Shown here: positions 54,002 through 63,367 of the stretch, in pieces
Layout: every line of letters starts with the position of its first letter
Position numbering within the stretch: the stretch's first letter is position 1
Assembly (NCBI RefSeq): GCF_039543565.1
Contig: NZ_BAABJZ010000006.1
Coordinates: forward strand, 124,001 to 188,000
DNA: 64,000 nucleotides
Origin: Ferrimonas pelagia
Lineage (GTDB): Bacteria; Pseudomonadota; Gammaproteobacteria; Enterobacterales; Shewanellaceae
Direction: 5' to 3'
Notes under the pieces: generated by a model
What the model saw: only the letters and a program-made list of their open reading frames with translations
What the model was told of the DNA's origin: nothing
Databases searched by the model: none
Program-made: the position numbers and the translations under genes

Positions 54002-54928
54002 TTGAATAAAAAGCCAAATGTTTTTATTGTTGGAGCTCCTAAGTGTGGTACAACATCTATGGCGCACTATCTTTCTGAGCGTAATGATGTCTTTGTCTGT
54101 GACCCAAAGGAACCAAATTACTTCTCCACCGACTTAAATGAAAAAGAATCATATAGTGGATTGTTTTTTAGAAGCGAGAGAGATTATTTAGAGCTGTTCT
54201 CTGCTTCAGAAGAACAGTCAGTAAAAATTGACGCTTCAACATCTTATCTCTGGTCTAGAGATGCTGCGGAAAATATAAGGAATAGATTCCCTGAAGCTAA
54301 AGTAATAGTAATGTTGCGGGATCCTACTGAGTTGGTGATATCTTTACATAAAGAAGAGCTTTATTCATTTGCAGAAGATGAGGAGTCCTTTGAAATTGCT
54401 TGGAGTCTTCAGCAGAGCAGAAAAGAAGGAAGAAATATTCCAAGTGCTTGCAGGGAGCCGAAGAAACTATTCTATAAAGACATAGCTTCGCATGGCGAGA
54501 ACCTAAAAAGGCTATATAATTATTTTGGAAGAGAAAATGTTCTAATAGTATTCATGGACGATATGAAAACTGATATGCGAACTGAGTATTTGAGGGTTCT
54601 CAATTTTATTGGATTGCCTATTGATGAGCGAACTGACTTTCCAAGGATAAATGAAGCGAAGGAACACAAGTATAGAAAGATATCTAGGTTTATGAAAAGA
54701 AATCCAATTTGGTTAGATGGGTACGTATCATCTTTGAGAAAGGTAGCATGGAAATTGGGACTAAAAGGGGTCCGAGCCAAACTGTTATCAAAGTTGACTG
54801 TGCCTTCAACCAAATCAGATGTAAGTGAAGAGTTGAAGCAGAAGATTCGTAGAGAGTTCATAGACGATGTGACTCTTCTAGAGGAGTTAACGAGCAGGGA
54901 TCTTAAAAGTTGGAAAGTACAAGTTTGA
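54002..54928 (+). CDS. PAPS-dependent sulfotransferase
   Basis: The start TTG 54002 has AAGGGG upstream. The 308-residue cytoplasmic enzyme has the 5'-phosphosulfate-binding loop GAPKCGTT (11-18) and the 3'-phosphate motif VIVMLRDPTELVISLH (about 101-116), followed by VLIVFMDDMKTD, the standard Sulfotransfer fold. It transfers sulfate from PAPS, probably to a sugar of the polysaccharide assembled by the next genes. CysDN upstream could supply activated sulfate. The gene is AT-rich, unlike the 5' half of cysN. Confidence 0.9.
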   Translation: MNKKPNVFIVGAPKCGTTSMAHYLSERNDVFVCDPKEPNYFSTDLNEKESYSGLFFRSERDYLELFSASEEQSVKIDASTSYLWSRDAAENIRNRFPEAKVIVMLRDPTELVISLHKEELYSFAEDEESFEIAWSLQQSRKEGRNIPSACREPKKLFYKDIASHGENLKRLYNYFGRENVLIVFMDDMKTDMRTEYLRVLNFIGLPIDERTDFPRINEAKEHKYRKISRFMKRNPIWLDGYVSSLRKVAWKLGLKGVRAKLLSKLTVPSTKSDVSEELKQKIRREFIDDVTLLEELTSRDLKSWKVQV

Positions 54929-55806
54929 TATCAAATAGAGAAAAAATATCACTAATTATCGCAACTTTGGGAAGGGTGTCACTTACGAGACTTCTTTCAT
55001 CCCTTAATGACCAAACATATAAACCACATGAGGTAATAGTTGTTCATCAAAATAATGGGCAAGATAAATATTCAAACATAAAGTCTGAGATCGAAGGTTA
55101 TAAAGGTCTACTAAACATAACTTATATTAGTAGGGTTGGAGAAAGAGGGGCCTCTAAAGCAAGAAATATTGGCCTGCAATATGTTTCCGAAGATGTGTCA
55201 ATAATTTCATTCCCAGATGATGATTGCTATTTCCCTTCAAGATGTTTAGAGACGGTATGTGAAGAACTAGGGAATTCTGATTTTGATTTTCTGTCTGTTT
55301 ATGCAGACGATGACGAGCGAACAGGTAAAATTGTAAACTTGCCGAAAACATCAGAAATAATCGCTGAATCAAATGCATTGAGCACATCCATTGAGTGGAG
55401 CCTCTTTTTTAAAGCATCGCTCTTCAAACATGATGGATATTTTTTTTGTGAGGAAATGGGTGTTGGAAGTGATGGGCTGGTTGGTGCAGATGAAGGTCCT
55501 GACTTAGTTTTGTCACTTCTGAAGGGGAAAAAGTGGGGCAAGTATATAACCTCTACATATGTTTTACACCCTAGTCCGATGCAATTTGAAGCCAAAGCTT
55601 TGCTCACAAGAGGGTTTAAATACAGCTTTGCTAGAAGTTATTTACTAAAAAAGCATGGACTATTAGGGCTTAAGTATTCAGAATCGATATGCCGAAGCCT
55701 CGCTGGATTTATTTTATATATGGTCAGGGTGAATCCTAAGATGAGCTCATATTACCTGTCCTGTTTTTTTGGTAAACTATATGGGCTGGTTAAGCGAGTG
55801 AAATAA
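54910..55806 (+). CDS. Glycosyltransferase family 2
   Basis: The frame starts with TTG 54910, inside the previous gene's end; TTG 54925, overlapping its stop, is an alternative. The 298-residue enzyme has the GT-A nucleotide-binding start SLIIATLGRVSLTRLLSSL, then SKARNIGLQ and the DxD-type metal site FPDDDC (about 97-102), and later GADEGPDL. It builds the repeat unit on the cytoplasmic face. A short overlap with the sulfotransferase and no gap after it indicate one operon. Confidence 0.85.
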   Translation: MESTSLISNREKISLIIATLGRVSLTRLLSSLNDQTYKPHEVIVVHQNNGQDKYSNIKSEIEGYKGLLNITYISRVGERGASKARNIGLQYVSEDVSIISFPDDDCYFPSRCLETVCEELGNSDFDFLSVYADDDERTGKIVNLPKTSEIIAESNALSTSIEWSLFFKASLFKHDGYFFCEEMGVGSDGLVGADEGPDLVLSLLKGKKWGKYITSTYVLHPSPMQFEAKALLTRGFKYSFARSYLLKKHGLLGLKYSESICRSLAGFILYMVRVNPKMSSYYLSCFFGKLYGLVKRVK

Positions 55807-55807
55807 A

Positions 55808-57025
55808 ATGTCATTTAGACCTTTGAATAAGGTATGGTGGATAGACCCAACTAAGCTGGTTACTTTTTTTCTGGCTCCTTTGCTTATAGTCATTTTCGTT
55901 TCCTCCCAGTCTGATGTTATCCTGTCGGAAAGCATGACTCTAAAGTACTTTTCAACTTATGAGTTTTTGTTAGCTATACTCTGTATGGTGTCATTAGTGG
56001 CAGGAACACTCATTTCACCTAAAGTTTCTGGATTGAGTATTTCCTTACAAGAATCAAGAATCCTTCTTAAGGTTCTCTTTTATACTTCGCTTACTGCTTA
56101 TATTGTCTGGTTTGGTGATATTCTCAGGAACCCTTCTCTACTCTTGGAGGTCATTTATGGTAATAAAGGGGCAACATATAAGGTAAGGGAAACATATGAA
56201 ACAATGCCGGGAATTACGACACTTACGCAACTGTCCATTCTATATAGTTGCCTCTATGCATTGCTTCCTGATAAAGATAGAAGCCAACGTGTAATGTTAT
56301 ATATCTTAGTTGCGTTAACTACGTTTAGGGCATTCTTTTGGTCAGAGAGACTTGCATTGATTGAAGTTGTAATACCAATTGTCATTGTCGGTTGTCTAGC
56401 AGTAAGAAGAGGTAAGGCGCGTTGTATAGTATCACTTATGCCATTGATAGGAATTGCTGGCATATTGATTCTATTTGCACTATTTGAGTATCATAGAACT
56501 TGGGTCAATCACTATATAAACATATATGACAATTACTTTGAGTTTGTGACTTCAAGAGTTTTTTCGTACTATTACTTGGCGCTAAATAGTGGTGCCGGAC
56601 TTATAAATGAATTGGGCGCTGGACAGAATACGCCATTCTATACACTACAGTCATTATATAGGCTACCCATGCTAGGGGAGCTTATATATAATTATATGGA
56701 GCCTGGTAATCCGACAAGAGATTTTTTATACAGATTTGCCGACCCTGAATTTAACAACATGAGCGGAGTTTTTACCGTTATATATGATTATGGAGCCTCA
56801 GCATTTGTTGTGTTTTTTTTGATAGGATTTCTAGCAAGAATCACGTATCGGAGTTTTATCTCAGCGGAACTTAGCTGGTTATCTTTGATGTACCCTATTT
56901 TTTTTATATCACTTATTGAGTTGCTAAGGGTTAATTACATTTTTTCTGTGAGAGTATTTCCAGTGTTTGCATTTGCATTTGCATATTGCATTTCCAAGTT
57001 TATCTTTTCAAGGGCTTCAAGGTAG
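55808..57025 (+). CDS. Wzy-like polysaccharide polymerase
   Basis: The 405-residue protein has about ten membrane helices and a large periplasmic loop in the second half (about 235-320, with YYYLALNSGAGLINELGAG and NPTRDFLYRFADPEF). This layout is typical of O-antigen/capsule polymerases of the oligosaccharide repeat-unit polymerase type, which vary greatly in sequence. ATG 55808 lies two bases after the previous stop, so it is in the same operon. Wzx and an initiating transferase are also present. Confidence 0.78.
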   Translation: MSFRPLNKVWWIDPTKLVTFFLAPLLIVIFVSSQSDVILSESMTLKYFSTYEFLLAILCMVSLVAGTLISPKVSGLSISLQESRILLKVLFYTSLTAYIVWFGDILRNPSLLLEVIYGNKGATYKVRETYETMPGITTLTQLSILYSCLYALLPDKDRSQRVMLYILVALTTFRAFFWSERLALIEVVIPIVIVGCLAVRRGKARCIVSLMPLIGIAGILILFALFEYHRTWVNHYINIYDNYFEFVTSRVFSYYYLALNSGAGLINELGAGQNTPFYTLQSLYRLPMLGELIYNYMEPGNPTRDFLYRFADPEFNNMSGVFTVIYDYGASAFVVFFLIGFLARITYRSFISAELSWLSLMYPIFFISLIELLRVNYIFSVRVFPVFAFAFAYCISKFIFSRASR

Positions 57026-57040
57026 GGGTTGGGTTACACT

Positions 57041-58093
57041 ATGTCTACTTTAATAAATGGAAGATTTATTAAGCAATCAATGTCAGGAGTCCAGCGATTC
57101 GCTAACGAAGTTTCTGAAGGAATTAATGGAACGATAATAGTCCCCCCGAAGATACTCTCCTCCGGTCTTTTGGGACATTTTTGGGATAGTGTGATTCTCC
57201 CTGTAATTGCGATATCAAAAGGGAATGCTCATATTGTTAACTTATGCAATTCAGGCTCGATATTCTATAGTAACCAGTCGATTGTCCTTCACGATACTTT
57301 CTATGAAGATTATCCTGAGTGGTATTCTAGCTCGTTCTCTATGCTATACAAGTCTCTTATTCCAAGAGTGATTAAAAGTTCAAAGCACATTTATACAGTA
57401 TCTCGATATTCACAAAGAAGGATTTCGGAAATATATGGTATAAATGAAGAGCACATTACTGTTCTTGGAAATGCTGTAGATACTAACAAGTTCACGCCAG
57501 TACAAGCGGTAGATGATACGGAAATTTTGAGATCAAATAATATCCCAGAAAAGTACTTGTTGTTTGTTGGTGTCACTCAGGAGAGAAAGAATATCACTCG
57601 ACTTTTACAAGCGTGGAGTCAGGTTTATGATAAATGTGGGTATACTTTAGTTGTAGTTGGAGGTAGTTCGTCAAATTTTGGCTCTCCCAAAGAGCTTGAG
57701 GAACATATCAAACGGAGTGGTAACCAAGTTTTAGCATTTGGACACGCAACTGATTTAGAGTTGTCATGTTTATACAGGCATGCTCATGCGTTTTGCTTTG
57801 TTAGTTTAGCTGAGGGTTTTGGGATTCCAGTACTTGAAGCAATGGCATCTGGAACCGCTGTAATATCATCCAACTGCTCAGCAATTAAGGAAGTGGCTGA
57901 TGGCGCTGCAATTTTAGTAGATCCATACTCGGTAGATGAAATTGTAAGTGCAATCGAGATGCTGTTGGTAGATGAAGAGTTGGTCAACAGCCTTGTGCAG
58001 AAGGGCCTAAAGCGGGTCAGGGACTTTAACTGGGATGATTACGCTAGAGCTGTAAATTTAAAGTTGGAGGAATCTAGTTTTGAGCAACTTTAG
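57041..58093 (+). CDS. Glycosyltransferase family 4
   Basis: ATG 57041 is used; TTG 57029 would add four residues directly beside its GTAGGGG. The 350-residue GT-B enzyme has LFVGVTQERKNITRLLQAW, VVVGGSSS, the acceptor-side AFGHATDLELSCLYRHAHAF, then SLAEGFGIPVLEAMASGTAVI with the characteristic EX7E motif. It adds a sugar with retention of configuration, from a nucleotide-sugar donor not identified here. AT-rich, like its neighbours. Confidence 0.9.
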   Translation: MSTLINGRFIKQSMSGVQRFANEVSEGINGTIIVPPKILSSGLLGHFWDSVILPVIAISKGNAHIVNLCNSGSIFYSNQSIVLHDTFYEDYPEWYSSSFSMLYKSLIPRVIKSSKHIYTVSRYSQRRISEIYGINEEHITVLGNAVDTNKFTPVQAVDDTEILRSNNIPEKYLLFVGVTQERKNITRLLQAWSQVYDKCGYTLVVVGGSSSNFGSPKELEEHIKRSGNQVLAFGHATDLELSCLYRHAHAFCFVSLAEGFGIPVLEAMASGTAVISSNCSAIKEVADGAAILVDPYSVDEIVSAIEMLLVDEELVNSLVQKGLKRVRDFNWDDYARAVNLKLEESSFEQL

Positions 58094-59198
58094 AGTACTT
58101 CACGTTGCTGAGACGATAACTGGTGGAATAGCAACATATTTAAAGCTAATGTCTATATGTGCTGACGAGGACAAACATCAGTCTTTTTATTTAATACCAA
58201 GCCAACAAGTTGATGAACTGAGTAACTGCCGAGAAATAATAACTCATGGAGGAGGAAGAAGCATAAAAGGTCTTATTATTCTTTTTCTGGCAGTATTCTC
58301 GACATATCGTCATCTGAAACCTGACGTGATTTATGCTCACAGTTTCTTTGCAGGCGTAGTGTGTTCTCTGTTTAAGTTAGCCAATCCAAAAGTAAAGTTC
58401 ATCTACTGCCCACATGGTTGGGCTATGTTTAGGGAAAAGGGCAATTTCTATAGAAGGTTTGCAACGCTAATAGAACGCAAGATGAGTTTTATACCAGATC
58501 AAGTTGTCAATATATCACAATATGAACATGATAAGACCTCCGCTATTGGGTTTTCAAAAAATAGCATGCTTATTGAAAATTCAGTCGAAGATTTTAGCGA
58601 AAGAGAGTTAGAGCATTATCCTGACGCTATCCAAGACTTAAATGGCACCGCTGTTAATTCTTCCCATACTCCTAATTCTGAAGAGTCGATAATTAAACTG
58701 TTGTTTGTTGGGAGGCTAGATGAACAGAAGGGTATTGATATACTTTTAGATGCAATGGTGTCTCTGGATAGAAGTGATATCAATCTCAAAGTGGTCGGTG
58801 CTGGTGTCTTGAGAAACTTTAGCCACCAAGCCAATAGAGAGAACATTGAATTCTGCGGATGGCAGCCAAATAAAACAATTGATCAGTTCTATAGGTGGGC
58901 AGACGTTCTTGTTGTCCCCTCGAGGTGGGAGGGTTTTGGATTAGTTGTTCTTGAGTCTTATCGTAATGGGACTCCTGTATTGGTTAGCAATAGAGGAGCC
59001 TTGCCCGGACTCGTAGATGAAGGCATAACAGGGCACGTGTTTGACTTGAGTGTTGAATCTCTTACTGAGGCGATTTCGAGTCTAAAGAAAGGATCGTTGT
59101 CATCAATGTCACAAGATTGCAAGAAGAAGTTTGCTGAACGGTATTCTCCTGGTGACTTCGTCCGTAAACAGGCAGAGTTAATTAGGGAGTTTGATTAA
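58080..59198 (+). CDS. Glycosyltransferase family 4
   Basis: The start TTG 58080 follows GGAGGA and overlaps the end of the preceding glycosyltransferase by 14 bases, indicating coupling. The 372-residue GT-B enzyme opens FRVLHVAETITGGIATYLKL, then IYCPHGWAMFR, a KLLFVGRLDEQKGIDILLDA donor-domain start and SRWEGFGLVVLESYRNGTPV (EX7E). It is probably another step in building the repeat unit. The open frame ends two bases before manC. Confidence 0.9.
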   Translation: MSNFRVLHVAETITGGIATYLKLMSICADEDKHQSFYLIPSQQVDELSNCREIITHGGGRSIKGLIILFLAVFSTYRHLKPDVIYAHSFFAGVVCSLFKLANPKVKFIYCPHGWAMFREKGNFYRRFATLIERKMSFIPDQVVNISQYEHDKTSAIGFSKNSMLIENSVEDFSERELEHYPDAIQDLNGTAVNSSHTPNSEESIIKLLFVGRLDEQKGIDILLDAMVSLDRSDINLKVVGAGVLRNFSHQANRENIEFCGWQPNKTIDQFYRWADVLVVPSRWEGFGLVVLESYRNGTPVLVSNRGALPGLVDEGITGHVFDLSVESLTEAISSLKKGSLSSMSQDCKKKFAERYSPGDFVRKQAELIREFD

Positions 59199-59200
59199 CT

Positions 59201-60634
59201 ATGGAAACGAAATTGATTGTTCCGGTCATTATTGCTGGAGGCTCTGGTACCCGATTATGGCCATTGTCTCGCTCTCTTTATCCAAAGCAGTTTTTATCGC
59301 TTGAAGGTGATAGCACCATGCTGCAGTCGACTTTACAACGTCTGTCCGGCTTGGGCTGCCAGTCTCCTATCACGATATGCAATGAAGAGCATCGTTTTAT
59401 CGTCTCAGAGCAACTTCGACAAGTTGGAGATATCGGCAGTGTGATGTTGGAGCCCGTCGGTCGTAACACGGCGCCAGCTGTTGCTTTGGCAGCACTCGCT
59501 GCTTTAGAGCAAGAAAATCTACAAGATGATGATCCGCTGTTGCTTGTCTTAGCCGCTGACCATGTTATCGAAGATGAAGATGCCTTCCACTGTGCGGTTG
59601 AGGCTGCAATCCCTATGGCTGAGAAGGGAGCCTTGGTGACTTTTGGTATTATGCCGAACAGTGGCCACACAGGGTACGGCTACATACAACGTGGCCAAAG
59701 GTGTGACAATGGCTTTGAGGTTAACCGTTTTGTTGAAAAGCCTGACTCTCAGACTGCTCAAATTTACGTAGATTCTGGAGAGTATTACTGGAACAGCGGT
59801 ATGTTCCTGTTCCGTGCCAGCCGATATCTGGAAGAGTTGCGGGATCATCGCGGTGACATCGCCGAATCTTGCGAGAAAGCACTTAGGAACTCTATCACGG
59901 ATATGGATTTTATTCGGGTTGATGGTGAAGCGTTCAATCGTTGCCCGGAAGATTCTATCGATTATGCGGTTATGGAAAAAACAAAGCATGCAGTTGTGGT
60001 TCCTCTCGACGCGGGTTGGAATGATATTGGCTCTTGGTCAGCCCTGTGGGAAGTCAGTGATAAGTGTGAAAACGGTAATGCAGTAGTCGGCGACAGCATT
60101 CTACACGATACGCGTAACTGTCATGTCCATGGTGGTGAGCGCTTAATCGCAACTGTCGGACTTGAAGATATTGTTATCGTCGATACCAAAGATGCGGTTT
60201 TGGTAGCTCACAAAGACAAGGTTCAGGATGTAAAGTCTGTTGTATCCAAGCTGAAGGCGGGTAATCGTTCAGAGTGGCAGTTACACCGAGAAGTTTACCG
60301 GCCTTGGGGTAAGTACGACTCGATTGATATGGGTCTGCGCGACCACGTCAAACGCATTACTGTCAATCCTGGCGCAAAGTTGTCTGTGCAAATGCACCAT
60401 CATCGTGCCGAGCACTGGATAGTTGTTTCTGGGACGGCCCAGGTGACCAACGGCGAAGAAACCTTCCTTGTTTCCGAGAACGAGTCAACCTACATCCCAA
60501 TTGGACAAGTCCATGCTTTGGAAAATCCAGGGAAGATCCCATTGGAAATGATTGAAGTACAGACAGGCTCCTACCTAGGCGAAGACGATATCGTTCGTTT
60601 CTCTGACCGTTACGGACGAGGTTCCAATGACTGA
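59201..60634 (+). CDS. manC: Mannose-1-phosphate guanylyltransferase / mannose-6-phosphate isomerase
   Basis: The 477-residue bifunctional enzyme starts with the GDP-mannose pyrophosphorylase loop IAGGSGTRLWPLSRSLYPKQ (about 11-30), FVEKPDSQTA (about 175-184), then the C-terminal cupin of type II isomerases with YRPWGKYDSIDMG and MHHHRAEHW. It makes GDP-mannose, the donor of mannose or precursor of GDP-fucose and similar sugars. It overlaps the next gene by eight bases. Base composition is more balanced than in the preceding AT-rich genes. Confidence 0.95.
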   Translation: METKLIVPVIIAGGSGTRLWPLSRSLYPKQFLSLEGDSTMLQSTLQRLSGLGCQSPITICNEEHRFIVSEQLRQVGDIGSVMLEPVGRNTAPAVALAALAALEQENLQDDDPLLLVLAADHVIEDEDAFHCAVEAAIPMAEKGALVTFGIMPNSGHTGYGYIQRGQRCDNGFEVNRFVEKPDSQTAQIYVDSGEYYWNSGMFLFRASRYLEELRDHRGDIAESCEKALRNSITDMDFIRVDGEAFNRCPEDSIDYAVMEKTKHAVVVPLDAGWNDIGSWSALWEVSDKCENGNAVVGDSILHDTRNCHVHGGERLIATVGLEDIVIVDTKDAVLVAHKDKVQDVKSVVSKLKAGNRSEWQLHREVYRPWGKYDSIDMGLRDHVKRITVNPGAKLSVQMHHHRAEHWIVVSGTAQVTNGEETFLVSENESTYIPIGQVHALENPGKIPLEMIEVQTGSYLGEDDIVRFSDRYGRGSND

Positions 60635-62012
60635 GTTAACCTGCTTTAAGGCTTATGACATTCGTGGTCAACTGGGGACTCAACTAGATGAGGACGTTGC
60701 GTACCGTATCGGTCGTGCTTTTAGCCTTTATGTTAAGCCAGAATCAGTGGTTGTGGGCGGCGATGCCCGAGAGACCAGTGAATCCCTGAAACTGGCTTTG
60801 GCAGCTGGATTGATTGACGGTGGCGCTAAGGTATTGGATATTGGAATGGCTGGTACCGAAGAGATTTACTTTGCGACTAACCATCTTGGAATTGATGGAG
60901 GCATTGAGGTTACGGCGTCGCACAATCCGATTGATTACAATGGTATGAAGCTGGTGCAAAAAGGAAGCCGTCCTATCTCAGGAGATAGTGGTCTTAATGA
61001 GATTAAAAGATTGGCAGAATGTGGAGACTGGAGCGACAGCAAACTGGATAGTCGAAGTGTCCAACGGTCAGCCAGCTACCGGGCAATCTCGGTTTTAGAT
61101 GACTATGTTGAGCATTTGTTTACTTATGTAAAATCCGAAAAGCTAAAGCCTATGAAGCTGGTAATCAACTCCGGTAATGGTGCAGCTGGCCATGTCATCG
61201 ATGCTATCGAGAGCCGGTTCCAAGGGCTGAAGGTTCCGGTCGAAATCATCAAAGTTCATCATGAAGCAGACCCAACATTTCCGAATGGGATCCCGAACCC
61301 GTTGTTGCCAGAGAATCGTGCTGACACGAGTAACGCTGTAATCGAGCATCAAGCCGACATGGGAATCGCGTTTGACGGTGACTTTGATCGCTGCTTTATG
61401 TTTGATGAATATGGAGAATTTATCGAAGGATATTACATCGTTGGTTTGCTCGCTGAATCCTTTCTCCAAAAATCGCCAGGCGAGAAGGTTATTCATGACC
61501 CTCGGCTAACTTGGAATACCATCGATGTCGTTAACGAAAATAGCGGCACTGCCATTATGTCTAAGACAGGACATGCTTTCATCAAAGACCGAATGCGAGC
61601 AGAAGATGCCGTTTATGGTGGTGAGATGAGTGCACACCATTACTTTCGTGACTTTGCCTACTGTGATAGCGGGATGATCCCGTGGTTGCTGGTTACTGAG
61701 CTACTTTCGGTTAAGGGACAGCCCTTGTCAGAACTAGTCAAGGGTAGAATCTCAGCATTTCCTTCATCTGGTGAGATTAATTCCACACTCGCAGACCCTC
61801 AGGGCTCAATAGAACGTGTATTCGCGGCATATAAAAATGATGCTATCTCGGTTGATATGACTGATGGTATCAGCGTAGAGTTTGCGGACTGGCGATTTAA
61901 TTTGCGAAGTTCAAATACAGAGCCGGTCGTTCGTCTTAATGTTGAGGCTCGTGCTGACGCACAGTTAATGTTGAGGCGAACCGAGGAAGTATTAAAGATT
62001 TTACAAGCCTGA
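60627..62012 (+). CDS. manB: Phosphomannomutase
   Basis: ATG 60627 lies inside the end of manC. The 461-residue enzyme shows the phosphohexomutase motifs: phosphoserine loop TASHNP with Ser98, metal-binding DGDFDRC (about 249-255), the sugar-binding GGEMSAHHYFRDFAYCD (about 331-347) and the phosphate-binding RSSNTEPVVRLN near the C-terminus. It interconverts mannose-6- and mannose-1-phosphate, feeding ManC. Confidence 0.95.
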   Translation: MTELTCFKAYDIRGQLGTQLDEDVAYRIGRAFSLYVKPESVVVGGDARETSESLKLALAAGLIDGGAKVLDIGMAGTEEIYFATNHLGIDGGIEVTASHNPIDYNGMKLVQKGSRPISGDSGLNEIKRLAECGDWSDSKLDSRSVQRSASYRAISVLDDYVEHLFTYVKSEKLKPMKLVINSGNGAAGHVIDAIESRFQGLKVPVEIIKVHHEADPTFPNGIPNPLLPENRADTSNAVIEHQADMGIAFDGDFDRCFMFDEYGEFIEGYYIVGLLAESFLQKSPGEKVIHDPRLTWNTIDVVNENSGTAIMSKTGHAFIKDRMRAEDAVYGGEMSAHHYFRDFAYCDSGMIPWLLVTELLSVKGQPLSELVKGRISAFPSSGEINSTLADPQGSIERVFAAYKNDAISVDMTDGISVEFADWRFNLRSSNTEPVVRLNVEARADAQLMLRRTEEVLKILQA

Positions 62013-62031
62013 TTATTTGGCTATATCTTCT

Positions 62032-63342
62032 ATGTTTATAAAACTTAAGAGCGGCCTCGTCGGAGGCCATTTGGGCGAGATCATTAAAGGGGGCAGTGTT
62101 GCCCTTATTCTCAAAGTCGTTGCGGCAGGCTGTGCTTTCTTACTAAATATTGTCATTGCTAGACAACTTGGAGTTGAACAGGCTGGATACTACTTTCTGT
62201 CACTTAGCGCTATTACGCTACTGGCGACACTTGGCCTATTAGGCTTCGACAATGCACTGGTTCGTTTTATCTCATCATACAATGAGAAAGGAAATGAACA
62301 TGCTATTGCACAGGTTTATACTTTAGCTTTGTCTAGGGTAATACCAGCACTTCTTGTGATTGTATCAATTGCGATTTACTTTGTTGAAGACATAGCCTTA
62401 AGTGTTTTCTCAAAACCAGAGTTGGCAGATAACTTGTGCTTGATGCTAATAGCCTCCATACCGTTGTCCATATGCTTGCTACACGGATTTGCCTTTCAGG
62501 GTAAGAAGATGGTGGCAATGTCTGTATCTTCACAGTCATTATTAGTCCCGCTAGGTTTGTTGTTAGTATTATTTTTTTTTCCATCGGTAAGTGCAGAAGG
62601 CTTGGCTTATCGTTACCTTGCCATTTCCTGCTTAGTAGCTGTTTTTGTTACGTTGTATTGGCATCGAACGTCAAGCCCAACGACAGCACGCCCTACAGTA
62701 GATGTAAAGGCCTTGATTGTACCTACCTTGCCTTCATTGTTTGTTATTGTCTTCGTTGGGCAATCACTACAATGGGGAAGCCAACTCCTTGTAGGAGCGA
62801 TAGCTTCCGCACAGGATGTGGCAATCTTTGCTTCTGCTCAACGAACAGCGATGTTAACTAGCTTTATATTGATAGCGGTCAATGCTATTGCAGCACCTAA
62901 ATTTGCAGCTAGTTATGAGAAGGGTGACATGGCTATGCTTAGGCAGACAGCAATACTTTCAGGCCGCTTAATGACTATTGTCGCTGTACCTGCTTTATGT
63001 GTTATGTGGTTTGGTGCCGAGTTCATCATGAGTTGGTTTGGAGATGATTTTCGCGAAGGGGCATTGGTCTTACGTATCCTCGCAGTGGGACAGTTTATAA
63101 ATGTAATCACTGGCTCTGTTGGATATCTATTACAGATGACTGGAAATGAGAGGTTTCTAAGAAACAATCTCATGTTTGCTTTCATTTTTATGGTAATTGG
63201 ACTGCCTCTAGCAATTCCATTGTTTGGGGTTGTTGGTGCAGCAACTGTTACATCAATATCTGTAGGCTTACAAAATTTGCTGTCGGTTTTCTTTGTTAAT
63301 CGACAGCTTGGGTTTAATACGTTGCGTATTTTTAGCCGTTAG
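62032..63342 (+). CDS. Wzx-type polysaccharide flippase
   Basis: ATG 62032 (MFIKLKSGLVGGHLGEIIKG) is preferred over TTG 62017; neither has a strong ribosome site. The 436-residue MATE/MOP-superfamily membrane protein has about 12-14 helices. GGSVALILKVVAAGCAFLLNIVIARQLGVEQAG at the start matches flippases that move lipid-linked repeat units across the inner membrane. With the Wzy-like gene it completes a Wzx/Wzy pathway. Confidence 0.88.
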   Translation: MFIKLKSGLVGGHLGEIIKGGSVALILKVVAAGCAFLLNIVIARQLGVEQAGYYFLSLSAITLLATLGLLGFDNALVRFISSYNEKGNEHAIAQVYTLALSRVIPALLVIVSIAIYFVEDIALSVFSKPELADNLCLMLIASIPLSICLLHGFAFQGKKMVAMSVSSQSLLVPLGLLLVLFFFPSVSAEGLAYRYLAISCLVAVFVTLYWHRTSSPTTARPTVDVKALIVPTLPSLFVIVFVGQSLQWGSQLLVGAIASAQDVAIFASAQRTAMLTSFILIAVNAIAAPKFAASYEKGDMAMLRQTAILSGRLMTIVAVPALCVMWFGAEFIMSWFGDDFREGALVLRILAVGQFINVITGSVGYLLQMTGNERFLRNNLMFAFIFMVIGLPLAIPLFGVVGAATVTSISVGLQNLLSVFFVNRQLGFNTLRIFSR

Positions 63343-63367
63343 CTTCAGATGCTAGTGAGGAATTTAT

